In this document: in pieces, positions 35,737 to 46,816 of the stretch | Numbering within the stretch: position 1 is the first letter of the stretch | How the letters are laid out: the number at the start of each line of letters is the position of its first letter | Assembly: GCA_033807695.1 (NCBI GenBank) | Contig: CM066311.1 | Location: 124,001-188,000, forward strand | Reading direction: 5' to 3' | Length of the DNA: 64,000 nucleotides | Source: Daedaleopsis sinensis | Taxonomy: Eukaryota > Basidiomycota > Agaricomycetes > Polyporales > Polyporaceae | Translations under genes and position numbers: made by a program | Notes under the pieces: generated by a model | The model's database searches: none | What the model was told of the DNA's origin: nothing | The model's input: only the letters and a program-made list of their open reading frames with translations

Positions 35737-37273
35737 TCACGCAGCCCGGCCCTCCGCCAGCGCCTCCCCCGCGCTCCTCCGTCCCTCGACGATCGCGCTC
35801 ACCGAGCGCAGCGCGTGCCCAAAGTCCTCGAACAGGATGTGCGCGATGCCCTCGCGCGTGCAGAACGCCGCGAGGTCGTTCTCCCCCCCAGGCTTCTGCT
35901 TCACGTACAGCACGTCCGCGTGCCGCGCCGCGGACATGTCTGCGCCCGCCCGCCGCGTCTCGTCAGCCCCGCGCCTGCCCGCGTAGAGAAGAAGAGGGAA
36001 GGCGACGCACCGGAGACCCCGTCCCCGAAGAAGAACACGAGCGGCGGGTCCGCGAGCGCGCGGTACGGCAGGATCGCCTGGCTCTTGTCGTGCCCGAACC
36101 CGCTGTGCGCGCGTCAGCCGGGAGCCCACGCCTCGTCGATAGCACGCCGGACGCACCTCGTCGGGTGGCGGTACTTGATGGCCCACGTCCCGTCCGCGTG
36201 CACCTCCGCCTCGTTCGCGACGATCTCGATGTCCTGCGCGTCCGCCTCCCCGAGCAGCGCGGACAGCACCGCGCGGATGATCGGCGCCATCCCGCTGTCG
36301 CCGTCGGTCAGCGCTGCGGGCTCCGTGACGGAGAACGCAAGGGAAGGAGGGGGGCGTACCTGGAGATGATGACGACGGGGATGTCGTGCGCCTTGCAGTA
36401 CCGGTAGAAGTCCCGGAAGCCCGCGTCGAGCACGATGTCTGGCGGAGAGCGAGGACGTCAGCTATCTCCGGTGAGACTGCAGGGTCTCCGTGCCTCCCTC
36501 CGACGAGGTGCAGGGAAACGCGCAAGCCCCGAGGAGGCACAGAAGCTCGCGAGCACGCGCACGGAGATTGCGAGACTCGACTCAGAAGTCAGAACTCACT
36601 CTTCTTCAGCTCCTCCTTGCAGAACTCGAACGAATGCCCGTTCGCCGAGACGCTCTCGAGCATCTCCCGGAACGCGTCCCTGTGCAGTGAGTGGGTCAGC
36701 CCATGCCCATTCCAACGCAGCGAGGTCAGTGGGCTCGCCTGAAGGTGGCCTTCCCCGCGAGGATGTCGAGGTTCCCCTGGCGGCGCTTCTCGGGGCCGAA
36801 CCCCAGCTCGTCGGTCATGTCTGGAAGACATATGGTCAGCGGGTGTGCGTGTTGTTCAGGTAGGAGTGCGACGCGGGGGGATGGGAGGAGGGGAACCCAT
36901 GGAACCAGCTTGACGAGCACGGCGTCCTGATTCCTCAACGCGCCTTTCAGTTCCAGTCCGAGCATTGTGTCCCCAATCCCATCCCTTGCTTTCCAACGAC
37001 ACTCATCCCCACAGTTCCCCGCGGGACAATAGCACAGATAACGCGAACGAATGAATTACTCACAGTCGTTGGAGTCCCGCGTCGTGATCGTGCCATCCCT
37101 GCGCGATGTCCTCGATCAGCATGCAGGCCCGCTTTCTCGTGCGCACCAACGCGTCGGAAGGGGGCGGCTCACCAGTCCGAGAGCACGACAAACTTCTTAT
37201 CCTTGTGGATCGGCGGGTACGGGAGCGTGCTCTCGGGCGCGGGCTCTGAAGCGGCAGCAGCGGGGGCAGCCAT
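35737..37273 (-). CDS. HAD-superfamily phosphatase
   Basis: Eight exons: 37273-37173, 37098-37064, 36820-36739, 36679-36600, 36438-36360, 36294-36157, 36102-36011, 35939-35737; 269 residues. Haloacid-dehalogenase phosphatases use an aspartyl-phosphate intermediate. Motif I is SDWDGTIT (nucleophile and acid aspartates, completed across the first splice), motif II IISSGMAP, the lysine lies in GHDKSQ and motif IV is FGDGVSDMSA. It resembles fungal proteins of the yeast YNL010W type and the enolase-phosphatase/PHOSPHO branch, so a small phosphorylated metabolite is the likely substrate; which one is unknown. The intron at 36680-36738 begins with GC instead of GT. Confidence 0.9.
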
Positions 37274-37778
37274 CGTGACGGTGTGCGAGTCGGTTGTATG
37301 CGCTGGATCAAGGGGGCCCTGGCGGTGAGTACTGAGTTTCGGATGCTGAGATACGGTCGAGGAGATGAGCGAGATGAGCGAGATGAGGAACTCCGTGGGG
37401 CCATGGTGCCGGGCGGGAGAGCTCTCCTCCCGCCGCTGCAAAGTGTGCAGTTATCTAATCGCCTTCTCTTGATCGCACACATCTAATCTTATCTACTCTA
37501 CTAGAGGTACAAATGCGAGTTGATCTTGTCATCTTGAAATCATTCCCGCACGATAGTATGCGTTCATTTAGGTGCGCACTGCGCTCTAACATCGTTGAGG
37601 CGAAGATAAACGAGGTGGACGATGACCGTGCTGGGGAGGCATTGGTCAATCGCATGGTCCACAACTCGGCGGGGTACATATGTAGCGAGATCCAACTCGC
37701 AGCAGGGTGGTATTCTGGTCTTTATCTACAGCTACAGCATTTGTATATCTTCTTCTGTTCAGTTTTGCGAAATACGAT
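37274..37778. other. Spacer between phosphatase and reductase genes
   Basis: Promoter of the phosphatase (minus) and end of the reductase. It holds a short GAGATGAGC tandem repeat near 37362-37387; no gene seen. Confidence 0.5.
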
Positions 37779-39039
37779 TCACGCAGTGGGGTACTTGACG
37801 GGCCAGTCGTCGAAGCCCAAGTCGACGCCCCACGGAGGCTGGATCAGCCTACACAACCAAGACGCGTCAGCGACAACCCTCGGCCAGGCCACAACGGATC
37901 CCCAGCACTCACCGGTTCTGCTTGCCGGACGCGGCGACGCCGTCGAGCTGTTCGATGTCCTCCTTCGTGAGCTTCTTGGCGGCCGCGACGGAGCCCTCGA
38001 TGTTCGTCTTAATGCGCGAATGCGTAACGGACTTGGGAAGCGTCACGATGTCCTTCGCGACAAGGTAGCCGAGGAGGACGTCCGCGGGCGCGAGCCCATG
38101 CTTCTGCGCGATCGCGGCCGCGGTCGGGTCCGCGAGCAGCGGGGAGCCCGTCGAGCCGAGGGGGGAGTACGCCTGCGGGACGATGCCCTTGGACTTGAGG
38201 TACGCGACGAACTTGTGCTGCGGGTTGTACAGGTGGATCTCGCACTGGTCCACGGCGGGCACGATCTCCGCGTAGGGGAGGATGTCGCGCTCGAGGATGC
38301 GCTCGGAGCAGTTGGAGACGCCGATCGCGCGCAGCTTGCCCTTCTTGACGAGGGCCTCCATCTGCTTCCACGTCTCGCGGAGCGGCCAGTCGCGGACGAG
38401 GTCGCGGTGGCCGTTGGGCAGGGTGGGGAAGCTCGGGTGGTTGCCGTTCGGGTTGAGGTGGATCGGCCAGTGCATGAGGTACACTGCGAACGCGCATGTT
38501 AACAAGAGTTGGGAGATGATGACCCGTTGGTCTCGTCGGGGGTAGTGGCGGTATATAACACTCACAGTCGAGATAGTCAACACCGAGGTTGGTAAGGGTC
38601 TCGTCAAGAGCCTTCTCGACGTCGTTCAGGCGGGTCGCCCAAATCTTGCTCGTGATCTGAACAGCAGCAGATAAGAGATGAGATACGATTCCCTGGCATG
38701 TACGACGCACGAAGATCTCTGAGCGAGGAACGCCCGATTTCCGGATACCCTCGCCGACCTGCGCTTCGTTGCCATACGCCCTAGTGGAGGACGATGTTAG
38801 AATCTGTCCGCATATGAGACGGGCTATGCGCGTACCAAGCACAGTCAATGTGGCGATAACCGGCCTCCTTCAGGGCGTACTCGACGGCGGATACTACTTC
38901 CTCAGGTTTCGACTGCCAGGTCCCTGCCAATAGTTCTCGATCAGCACCGATGTCAGTCCGAGACGATCCTCGCGCACATACCGAGACCAATGACGGGGAT
39001 CTCAGCACCAGTGTTCAGCTTGATCGTGGGAGAGGCCAT
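37779..39039 (-). CDS. Aldo-keto reductase
   Basis: Six exons: 39039-38982, 38923-38836, 38780-38711, 38656-38566, 38483-37913, 37848-37779; 315 residues, the usual length of an NADPH-dependent (alpha/beta)8 reductase. The catalytic tetrad is complete: Asp in YRHIDCAW, Tyr in AYGNE (joined across splice 2), Lys in TSKIW and His in LMHWP. The NADPH-binding end reads LPKSVTHSRIKTN. It is closest to the glycerol dehydrogenase / GCY1-like group of fungi, acting on short aldehydes or dihydroxyacetone; the exact substrate is inferred only. A TATA box sits upstream at 39091-39097. Confidence 0.93.
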
Positions 39040-39090
39040 GGCGATGTCGGGGGAGGTCGAGAGGTGCGTTCATCGAGGCTTCCGTCGGGG

Positions 39091-39097
39091 CTTTATA
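39091..39097 (-). promoter_or_regulatory. TATA box of the aldo-keto reductase gene
   Basis: TATAAAG on the minus strand, about 52 nt before the ATG at 39039. Confidence 0.5.
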
Positions 39098-39238
39098 GCA
39101 GCAAGGTTTGGTGGGGCGGACCGGCCGCCGGTCCGCGAAAGCCGTGCATATGACGAAGTGGACTTGTGGCACGAATTCGCCGTCGCCCGAGTACTCTGAA
39201 CAATTCCTGAGGTGAGTATCTAGATGCCTTTCGGCTAC

Positions 39239-39438
39239 TCTCGTACGTTCCCTGCCTTCGAGGACTTACAGAGTCTGGCTGAGTGGAAAGTAACAGTTAT
39301 TGGACGACTCATGATCACCCACTTATGAGGGGTGTGACAGTGTGACCGTGATGTGATCTCACCCGGTCTGAGCCGAGTCCCGATTTCACGCAGAACTGAG
39401 AGACTCGGAGTCGGGAGACTCCAAGACGGATGTTAAGC
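39239..39438. repeat. Dispersed direct repeat, copy A
   Basis: Shares long identical blocks with 42125-42335, among them TCTCGTACGTTCCCTG, ACAGTTATTGGACGA, GGTCTGAGCCGAGTCCCGAT and GGGAGACTCCAAGACGGA, with small insertions between them. Same orientation as copy B. Confidence 0.85.
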
Positions 39439-39517
39439 TCTCGACCCGGCTTGGAATTCAAACGGAGGTGGTATGGTAGACGGGTAGTAAACATCTCTTA
39501 AGGAGTAAAAGACTAAT

Positions 39518-41651
39518 CTACTCATCGCGAATCAGGCTCTCGACCCGAGCGAATCGCGGCTTCACGCGGCACCGACACTCCTCGGGGGCCCTGAACAGAG
39601 ACAAGAGTATCAGGGCTGACATCACATCTAAGGAACTGGACGAGCAGTACGCACGTAGTGAGCGCCCCCATCGCTCTTGGCTCCTTGGTGACGACATTAC
39701 CGAACTCGTCGAGAGGCGGGAGGATCTCAAACGCATGGAGCGTCATGGCGAGATTGATGAGAAGCGCACGTTGGCTGTATGCCATCCCGGGGCATATCCT
39801 GATAGTTGAGTAGTATGTTACTCAGAACGCGAGTGAGTAAGACAGGGAAGGGATCGGACGCACCTTCGTCCGAACCCGAACGCAAAGTCTGCCGGGTCGC
39901 GCTGAGTCGTAAAGTCGAGCTTTCCGTTGTGAATGAACCGGTCCGGGTTGAACCGCTGGGGCTCGGGGTACATCTCCGGGTCGTGCATGCACTGCCTGTG
40001 CATCGCGAGTCGTGTTAAAACTGTATCATGACACCGGACGCACTCAGAGGAACACGAATACTCGCCAGATCAGCGGGATCAGTGTCGTTCCTTTCGGGAT
40101 GAAGTACCCGCGGTACTCGATGTCCTCGCTCGCACAGTGTGGTACACCCAGAGGCACGACGTGACGCCATCTCACGCACTCCTTTGCGATGGCGCAAATG
40201 TACGGAAGCGAGTCTATGTCGGAATGCTCGGGCAGGCGGTTGCGCCCGACGACTGCATCGAGCTCAGCATGCGCTTTGCGCTGCACCTCCGGATGAAGCC
40301 GCATGGCTACGAAGATGTACTGGAGGGTCGAAAAGGTCTGAGAGAACAGGTCACTAATAAGTGCATATTCTGATAAAGAATGAGGGCCGCAGAGCTATGT
40401 CACGCACCGACTCTATCGCACCTGGCATGGATGCAGAGGTGTGAGTATGTGGACCATAGACGGGCACCATGTGCGAAGACTCACCCTCGAAGGCAGTTAT
40501 CGCGAGATCTTTGGTGACGTCCTCGATATCCGCAATTTCCTTTGCGTTCTTTCCATCCAGGTCCTGCAGAATCCTGGCCACCACCGACGGTTCCACGTTG
40601 CCTTTCGCCTTCATACATCAACGTCGGGCGCGGTGAGAAATAGCTAGTATCCGTATCAGATGAGATACTCACTACTTGCTCTTTCGTCAAGTCGAAGAGG
40701 GCCTGCTTGACTGTCTGCGTGGTCTCATGCCACACCGCTAGCTGCTCCATCTGTTTACCAACGATTGGCAGCCAGTGTGGAGCGTGCTCCAGTATGGGTA
40801 GCATTTGGACGAGAAATCTTCCCGGCATCAGGGCTTCTATTCCCTCGAGGGCCTTCTCCATAGCGGCAATATGCTGGTCGTCATTCTCTGCAACCTCTAT
40901 ACCGTATACCGACTTCACGATAGACGCGGCAAACGTGCTGTTCAGCCATCAGTGTCTGCGATGACGAGGTGGAGAGTACGCACTAGCGGATATGCTTGAC
41001 GAGATTGCTCGGGTCGTTCAGCACCTTGTTTAAGAACATGCGCGCGTGCTCCCGCTGGGATTCTAACTGCTCCGCGGGGACCGTGGCGGGGAATCGCTGT
41101 ACGAATGTCTTGCGATAGTGCTTCCACTTCGGGCCGTAGGACATCAATGCGAAGCTGAAGCCCTGTCCTGAGCTTCGTGGTGCACAGTACGTCAGATCAT
41201 GGTGCTTCCAAATATACAGTTGTATCAACCACGCCCCCACTCACAGCTCTATGACTGGAGATTGCTGCCGGTCGGAAGTCACAGCCGAGCGTTTGTCAAG
41301 GAGGTCGAAGATGGCGTCCGCGCTGCCGAGTACGACGACGTCGTGTCCAAGCACAGGGACATTCACGACATCCCCTGAACAGTCGCAACCAGGCGCGGGA
41401 TCAATGTGAGCTACACTTTGGGAACATAGTAGCGAACTGACCTAGATCGAGCAGAGTTCAGCATGCGCATACCAAACCTGCGGTCTTTGCATGTGTGCGA
41501 CATTGCCTAGGATCGGAACGCCCTTCGGGCCGGGAGGTGGGGGAAGACCGTGAGACCGACGGCGCCATCGCATGACCGATACGGCGTAGGTGACAATGCA
41601 GATCGCAAACGTGATCAGGATCACATTCGAGTTGACCGAGAGGAAGGTCAT
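39518..41651 (-). pseudogene. Cytochrome P450, apparently broken by one lost base
   Basis: Exons: 41651 to about 41442, 41374-41245, 41172-40984, 40937-40673, 40608-40485, 40422-40409, 40337-40062, 39991-39864, 39798-39655, 39590-39518. The family fit is good: an N-terminal membrane anchor, a Pro-rich hinge (GLPPPPGPKG), an I-helix FEGGAIEST (joined by a 14-nt exon), ExxR as ECVR, FNPDRF and the haem loop FGFGRRICPG; the tenth exon ends in a normal stop. Exons 2-10 are in phase, but exon 1 ends in an in-frame TAG (41442-41444) directly at a GTCAGT donor, and the exon 1/2 junction is out of phase by one base. A single missing base there would account for both, because the family has Tyr-Gly-Asp at this place. 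So this is a very recent pseudogene, or a sequencing error in an intact microsomal P450 of the agaricomycete O-methylsterigmatocystin-oxidoreductase-like group. Confidence 0.8.
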
Positions 41652-41718
41652 GGTGCCGCGAGATTGGGAGGCGAAGTGGAGACTGGTGCAGTTCACGGTA
41701 GGATGTCCTCGACCGAAG

Positions 41719-41729
41719 CTTTATATATA
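41719..41729 (-). promoter_or_regulatory. TATA box of the P450 gene
   Basis: TATATATAAAG on the minus strand, about 68 nt before the ATG at 41651. It favours that ATG over the upstream in-frame GTG at 41696. Confidence 0.5.
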
Positions 41730-42124
41730 TCGAGAGGGCCGAGATGAACTTAGAGTTAAACTGAGGGAAGAAATCTTGTGCGAGACTTCATTCAACGTCA
41801 TGCATGACGGATCCACGTACATACTCCCGAATGTATTTGATGTCGTACGCGAATGCGGAGCCTATTAGAGTAGAGAAATTCAGTGTCTATCTCTCAAGGA
41901 TGTATAGAACTCACCAAGTTCAACGTGTGCACCTTCAGATTCCCCGGCCGATGCGCGCCATACAGTTATCTACCTAGTACCGTTACATGCAGCTTCCGAA
42001 TCCAAGTTCAAGTTCCTGTTAGCTACACAGTAGCAGATTTATGATATTAGTTTGTTCGAGAACTTGATGCATCTTGCTGCATTATTACCTTCTCAATCCT
42101 AGCACTCCCCTCCAGAATCGAACC

Positions 42125-42335
42125 TCTCGTACGTTCCCTGGCTTCGAGGACTTACAGGGTCTGGTTGAGTGGGAGATGCGAACTGAGTGACAGTTATTGG
42201 ACGACCCTGAGTGACTCACCCGTGTGACAGTGTGACCAAGACGTGATCTCACCGGGATAAGGGGGCCGGTCTGAGCCGAGTCCCGATTCCGCGCAGAACT
42301 GAGAGAGTCGGGAGACTCCAAGACGGAAGTTAAGC
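42125..42335. repeat. Dispersed direct repeat, copy B
   Basis: Second copy of the 39239-39438 element, about 2.9 kb away in the same orientation, so the pair brackets the P450. Copy B has an extra segment of about 13 nt near 42173 and another near 42258. No coding capacity. Confidence 0.85.
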
Positions 42336-42607
42336 ATCGCTCCGACTCGACGTCCGCATACTATCATCGCGCTGCTCTGTCTCAAGCTTTCGAACACACT
42401 GCGGAGATTCAGAAGAACGCCAACTCTGTTCATCCTACCTCCGGGAGCGCCTCACACGTGATGAACATGCTCCGTTCCGACGACGCTTAACTAGGGAACT
42501 ACCGCCGCGTACGACTCACGAACGGACGACAAGCTCGACTTCGACCATCCTGGACCGCGAAAGAAGACACCCAGAGCAGGTACACGCTCTCCTCGCAAGG
42601 TAACAAG

Positions 42608-45600
42608 ATGAACAACGTTCGCACATCCTCGCACCTTCTCTCCGCTCCCCGGACGCGTCGACCGACGCTTTGCACGAGACTGCGGAGGAGCTACTACGAC
42701 TATTCGTATGGCTACCGGGAGCACCGCAAGTTCACATTGCCTGATTGTGAGTCGTTACCCACTGTCTCCATCATGTGCTTTGTTCCTCGAAGTTCTTGCG
42801 GGGAAAGGGGCCCTCCGAATCCTCCACGTCGTCCGTCTCGAGCTACTATAGAAGTCGACGCGTTTTCTCGCGTCAAAGACATCTCTGTTCCACCTTTGGA
42901 TACGGCCGTTTATGATCGACTGCTATATGGCTCAAAACCAAAGTGAACGAATGAACTGTGGAGCTCCACTGTGCATTCTAGCGCTTAGCCCCCGGTCGCG
43001 CGTATACACGAGCAGTCTACCTGCGTCGTCGAGCATTGGGATACACAGAGACTGACGGAGACAAACAGATACCACTACCCAACTTGAGAACCGCACCGCG
43101 AATGCCCCCCTCTTGCGCTACGTCGACTCCCTCAGGACTCACGGTCACCGCGCTGCCCGGATCGACCCGCTCGACCTGTTGCAGCGCGAAGAAGTCGCCG
43201 CCCTGAGCCCGGAACGCTACGGCCTGGACGACCCATCTCGAACATACGACATCAACGGCATAATCTGGACACGTCCGGTCGGCGAGGATGTGGGGTCTGA
43301 ACATTGGCCCCTCGAGAAGATCACGCAGCACCTACGGGACGTCTACGTCGGCCGAATCGCGTATGAATATATGCACTCGCCGTCAAAGACGGAGCGGCTC
43401 TGGTTCTCGCACATCCTTGAGTCTGAGACGCCGGAGGCGCGGAAGGTCGGCGCAGAGGAGCGGAAGCGCATACATGAGATGATGGTCCAGTCTGAGGTGT
43501 TCGACCAGTTCCTCCAGGTCAAGTTCCCGAACTTGAAGCGCTACGGGCTCGAAGGCGGCGAGTCAATGTTGCCCGCCCTCGACGCACTCTTCTCGTCGTC
43601 TGCGCAAGGTCCGTTTCGCCAAGAAGAACAATAGCTAGAGTCGTATTGATCCACCCTGTAGCTGGCGTCGAGCATATCATCATCGGCATGCCTCATCGTG
43701 GCCGACTCAATCTCCTCGCAGGATTGCTAGAACACCCCCCTTCGTCGCTGTTCCACAAGATTAAAGGTGGTTCAGAGCTACCGGATGGCTATGTAGCTGC
43801 CGGGGACGTCATAAGTCATTTGAGTAAGTCCATAGCATGTGTGGCAGGGCGACGCTACTCACAGGCCGATATTGTCCAGCCGCATCGCCAGCTCTGCGCT
43901 ACGAAGACAGGTCGAAGCCTCTTCGCGTGTCTCTTCTACCGAACCCATCGCACTTGGAGGCGGTCAATCCCGTCGCATTGGGCAAGACACGCGCCAAGCA
44001 GTTCGCCTTGCTCAAGACTCTTGCGCAAGCTGGAGAGACCGACTGCAAGCCCGGAGATCGTGTAATGTGCGTACAGCTGCACGGCGATGCAAGCTTCACC
44101 GGGCAGGGGGTAGTCATGGAGGGCCTCGGTCTTAGTACGGCGCTTCTCTCAACGTTCGAGACCCGGTGCCTGACATGTTGAACGATAGGCAATCTGCCGC
44201 ATTATACGGTCGGAGGGAGTGTCCATCTCGTGGTCAAGTAAGTGGGTTTCAGTAGTTGCTCGCGTGGCAGTACTGACGACGTACAACAGTAACAGGTAGG
44301 CGAGGTGCAGCCTACAACGACCGCTAGGAATCCTGAAAATGCATTCCAGCATTGGATACACGACGCCAGCGTCAAGTGCACGATCTTCCCTGTACTGTTC
44401 TGACGTGGCGAAAATGATCAATGCTCCCGTTCTGCACGTCAATGGCGACTACCCGGAAGGTCAGTGCAGGGAGGCGAGCGCAGTGCTGGTGCTAGCATGT
44501 TGTGGCTAACCCAGGGCCTACAGACGTCCAGCGAGCGATGAATATCGCGTTCAAGTACCGCAATTATTTCCGCAAGGATATCATCGTTGACCTAATCGTC
44601 TACCGCCGCTGGTCTGTGCCTTGCCCTGTCCTCGCCCAGGCACGTCGTTCCCGCCACCGCTGACTACACGTGTACAGGGGCCACAACGAGCTGGACGAGC
44701 CGGCGTTCACGCAGCCGCTCATGTACGAGAAGATCCGTTCTCGCCGCTCAGTGCCCGCCTTATACGAGGAGCGCCTGATCGTACGTTCTCCCCCCTCCTT
44801 ACGACCACCCCCCGTGTCCCGTATTCACAGAACGGCCTCTCTCCCGCAGGATGAGAACGTCCTGACGAAGGATGCAGCCGAGGCCGTCCGCACGCAGCAC
44901 AAGGAATTCCTGGCGTCCGAGCTCGCCGCCGCGCCTTCCCACCAGCCCGGCAGTCAGCTGTCGGTCCTCCAGGGGCAGTGGAGGGGCATGGTCTGGCCAG
45001 CGAGCACGGACGCACGGCGGGACCCGGAGACGGGGCTCAGCAAGGACGTGTTGCGCAAGGTTGGGCGAGCGAGTGTGGCCGTCCCGGAGGGCTTTGAGAT
45101 ACACCCACGCCTGCAGCGGCACGTCAAGCACCGTCTGCAGGCGATGGAGAGCGGACAGGGTTTGGACTGGGCGACGGCGGAGGTACGATCCAGCCCGTGC
45201 AATCTCGCACACCAGGCGGTAGCGTACCTGACTGACGTATGTGTCTGCAGGCCCTCGCCTTCGGCTCTCTCATGCTCGAGGGCTATGACGTCCGTATCTC
45301 TGGACAAGACGTCGGGCGCGGAACGTTCAGCCAGCGGTGAGTACTAGGTTTACTGTCTCCGGCACAGGGTCTGCCTCCGTGCATGTGGACGGTGCTGATG
45401 TGAGTGCGCTCGGCGGGCTTCGACTGTCATCAGGCATGCGATGCTCGTGGACCAGCGGACCGAGGGCGTCGTCGTCCCGCTCAATCTCGCTTTGGAAGGC
45501 GGGGGCCGGCTCGAGCTCGCGAACAGCTCTCTGAGCGAGATGGCAGTTCTGGGGGTACGTGAATGTGGTAGCGGGGTTCCGTGTGCGGGGGGGCTGACTT

Positions 45601-46816
45601 GGGCTCATGACGCAAGTTTGAATATGGCGTCAGCTGGGAGAAGCCCGATATGCTGCCCATATGGGAGGCTCAGGTTGGTCCCTATGCGATCCTGGATTTG
45701 ACGTCGAGATAAAAAATTCTGACGGCTGTGTGGGACAGTTCGGGGACTTCTTCAACGGTGCCCAGGTCGGTCGATTTGCCATTTCGGAGGATCCAGGGTG
45801 TTGAGATTAAACGATTGATCAACAGGTCATCATTGATACCTTTATCTCTTCGGCGGAGAGTGAGTCATTCAAAGCACTAGGAGGCAATGCGTCTGACATA
45901 TTTGGATAGCGAAATGGCTGAAACAGAGCGGCATTGTCTTGCTTCTACCACATGGGTACGTCGTCGTCATTTCACCGAAGAACCCTATCGAACTTTGTTC
46001 ATTCCAGACTTGACGGCGCCGGGCCTGAACACTCGTCTTCGCGCATTGAACGCATGCTTCAGGTGCGTCATCGTCCGCACACCGTGTAGCCTGGTCTAAC
46101 CTTTGTTTGCAGCTCACCAATGATCCATATGGCTATCACGATGGGTCCGAAGCAGCTCATGTCAACATGCACGTCGCGTTCCCTACAACACCGGCCCAAT
46201 ACTTCCACCTCTTGCGGAGGCAAATGAAGCGCAACTATCGTAAACCACTGATCGTCGCGGGCCCTAAAGCCCTCCTTCGTCTGCCGGTGGGTTCCCACCC
46301 CGCTGTTTATATGACAGATGCTCACGCAGGCAATAACAGGCTGCCGCTTCTACGCTCGACGAACTAAGTGGCGGCCACAAATTCCAGCCAGTCCTCGACG
46401 ACCCTGCTATTTCGGACCACGCCGGCGTTTCCCGCGTCGTGCTCCTGTCAGGAAAGCTCTACTACGACCTTGTCAGAGAACGCACAAAACGTCAGCTGGA
46501 CGGCAAGGTCGCGTTCGTGCGCATGGAAGAGCTCAGCCCCTTCCCCTTCGGTGCGGCCCTCGACGTCATGCAGCGATACGCGCATGCGGGTGACGTGTGC
46601 TGGCTGCAGGAAGAGCCGCGGAACCAGGGCGCGTGGTCGCACGTCGAACCGCGTCTCGAGGCGGTTATGGCACGTCTCGGGAGGCAGAGCGGCAGCGTGA
46701 GCTCGCGAGTGGCCTTTAGGGGCAGGAAGGAGGCCGCGGTGCCTGCCCCGGGCATTGCGTCACTGTACGCCGCCCAGCAGAAGGCTGTCATCGACGCGGC
46801 GTTCGAGGGTCTGTGA
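42608..46816 (+). CDS. DHTKD1: 2-oxoadipate dehydrogenase E1 (mitochondrial)
   Basis: Nineteen exons: 42608-42746, 43069-43608, 43662-43823, 43865-44134, 44189-44237, 44290-44295, 44350-44459, 44524-44611, 44678-44780, 44850-45182, 45251-45336, 45434-45554, 45617-45673, 45739-45765, 45826-45859, 45910-45955, 46008-46062, 46113-46286, 46340-46816; 958 residues with phase kept at all 18 junctions. The enzyme is thiamine-diphosphate dependent and decarboxylates 2-oxoadipate in lysine and tryptophan breakdown, passing glutaryl to an E2. It shows a basic, Arg-rich presequence, [10 protein letters not shown], the ThDP motif from [10 protein letters not shown] to the VVN region, [22 protein letters not shown] and [24 protein letters not shown] and [10 protein letters not shown] fit DHTKD1 rather than the 2-oxoglutarate E1. 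Exon 6 is only 6 nt. Confidence 0.92.

Larger units (their letters stand above)
39040..39517. other. Spacer containing one copy of a dispersed repeat
   Basis: Promoter of the reductase and 3' flank of the P450, holding the repeat copy at 39239-39438. No gene seen. Confidence 0.55.
41652..42607. other. Divergent promoter region with repeat copy B
   Basis: Between the P450 (minus) and the 2-oxoadipate dehydrogenase gene (plus). No gene seen. It contains the P450 TATA box and repeat copy B at 42125-42335. Confidence 0.55.

Noticed and set aside
28300..41651. A biosynthetic cluster made of the SDR, phosphatase, aldo-keto reductase and P450
   Set aside because: There is no backbone synthase (polyketide, peptide or terpene) and no transporter or regulator in between; the neighbours are unrelated, so co-location is probably chance.
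42115..42150. A GGTTCGATT-like T-loop on the minus strand suggesting a tRNA
   Set aside because: No acceptor stem, D-loop or anticodon stem can be built around it; it lies at the edge of the dispersed repeat.
42608..46816. Reading the dehydrogenase as a set of broken fragments
   Set aside because: All 19 pieces join in phase with usable splice sites, so it is one intact gene.
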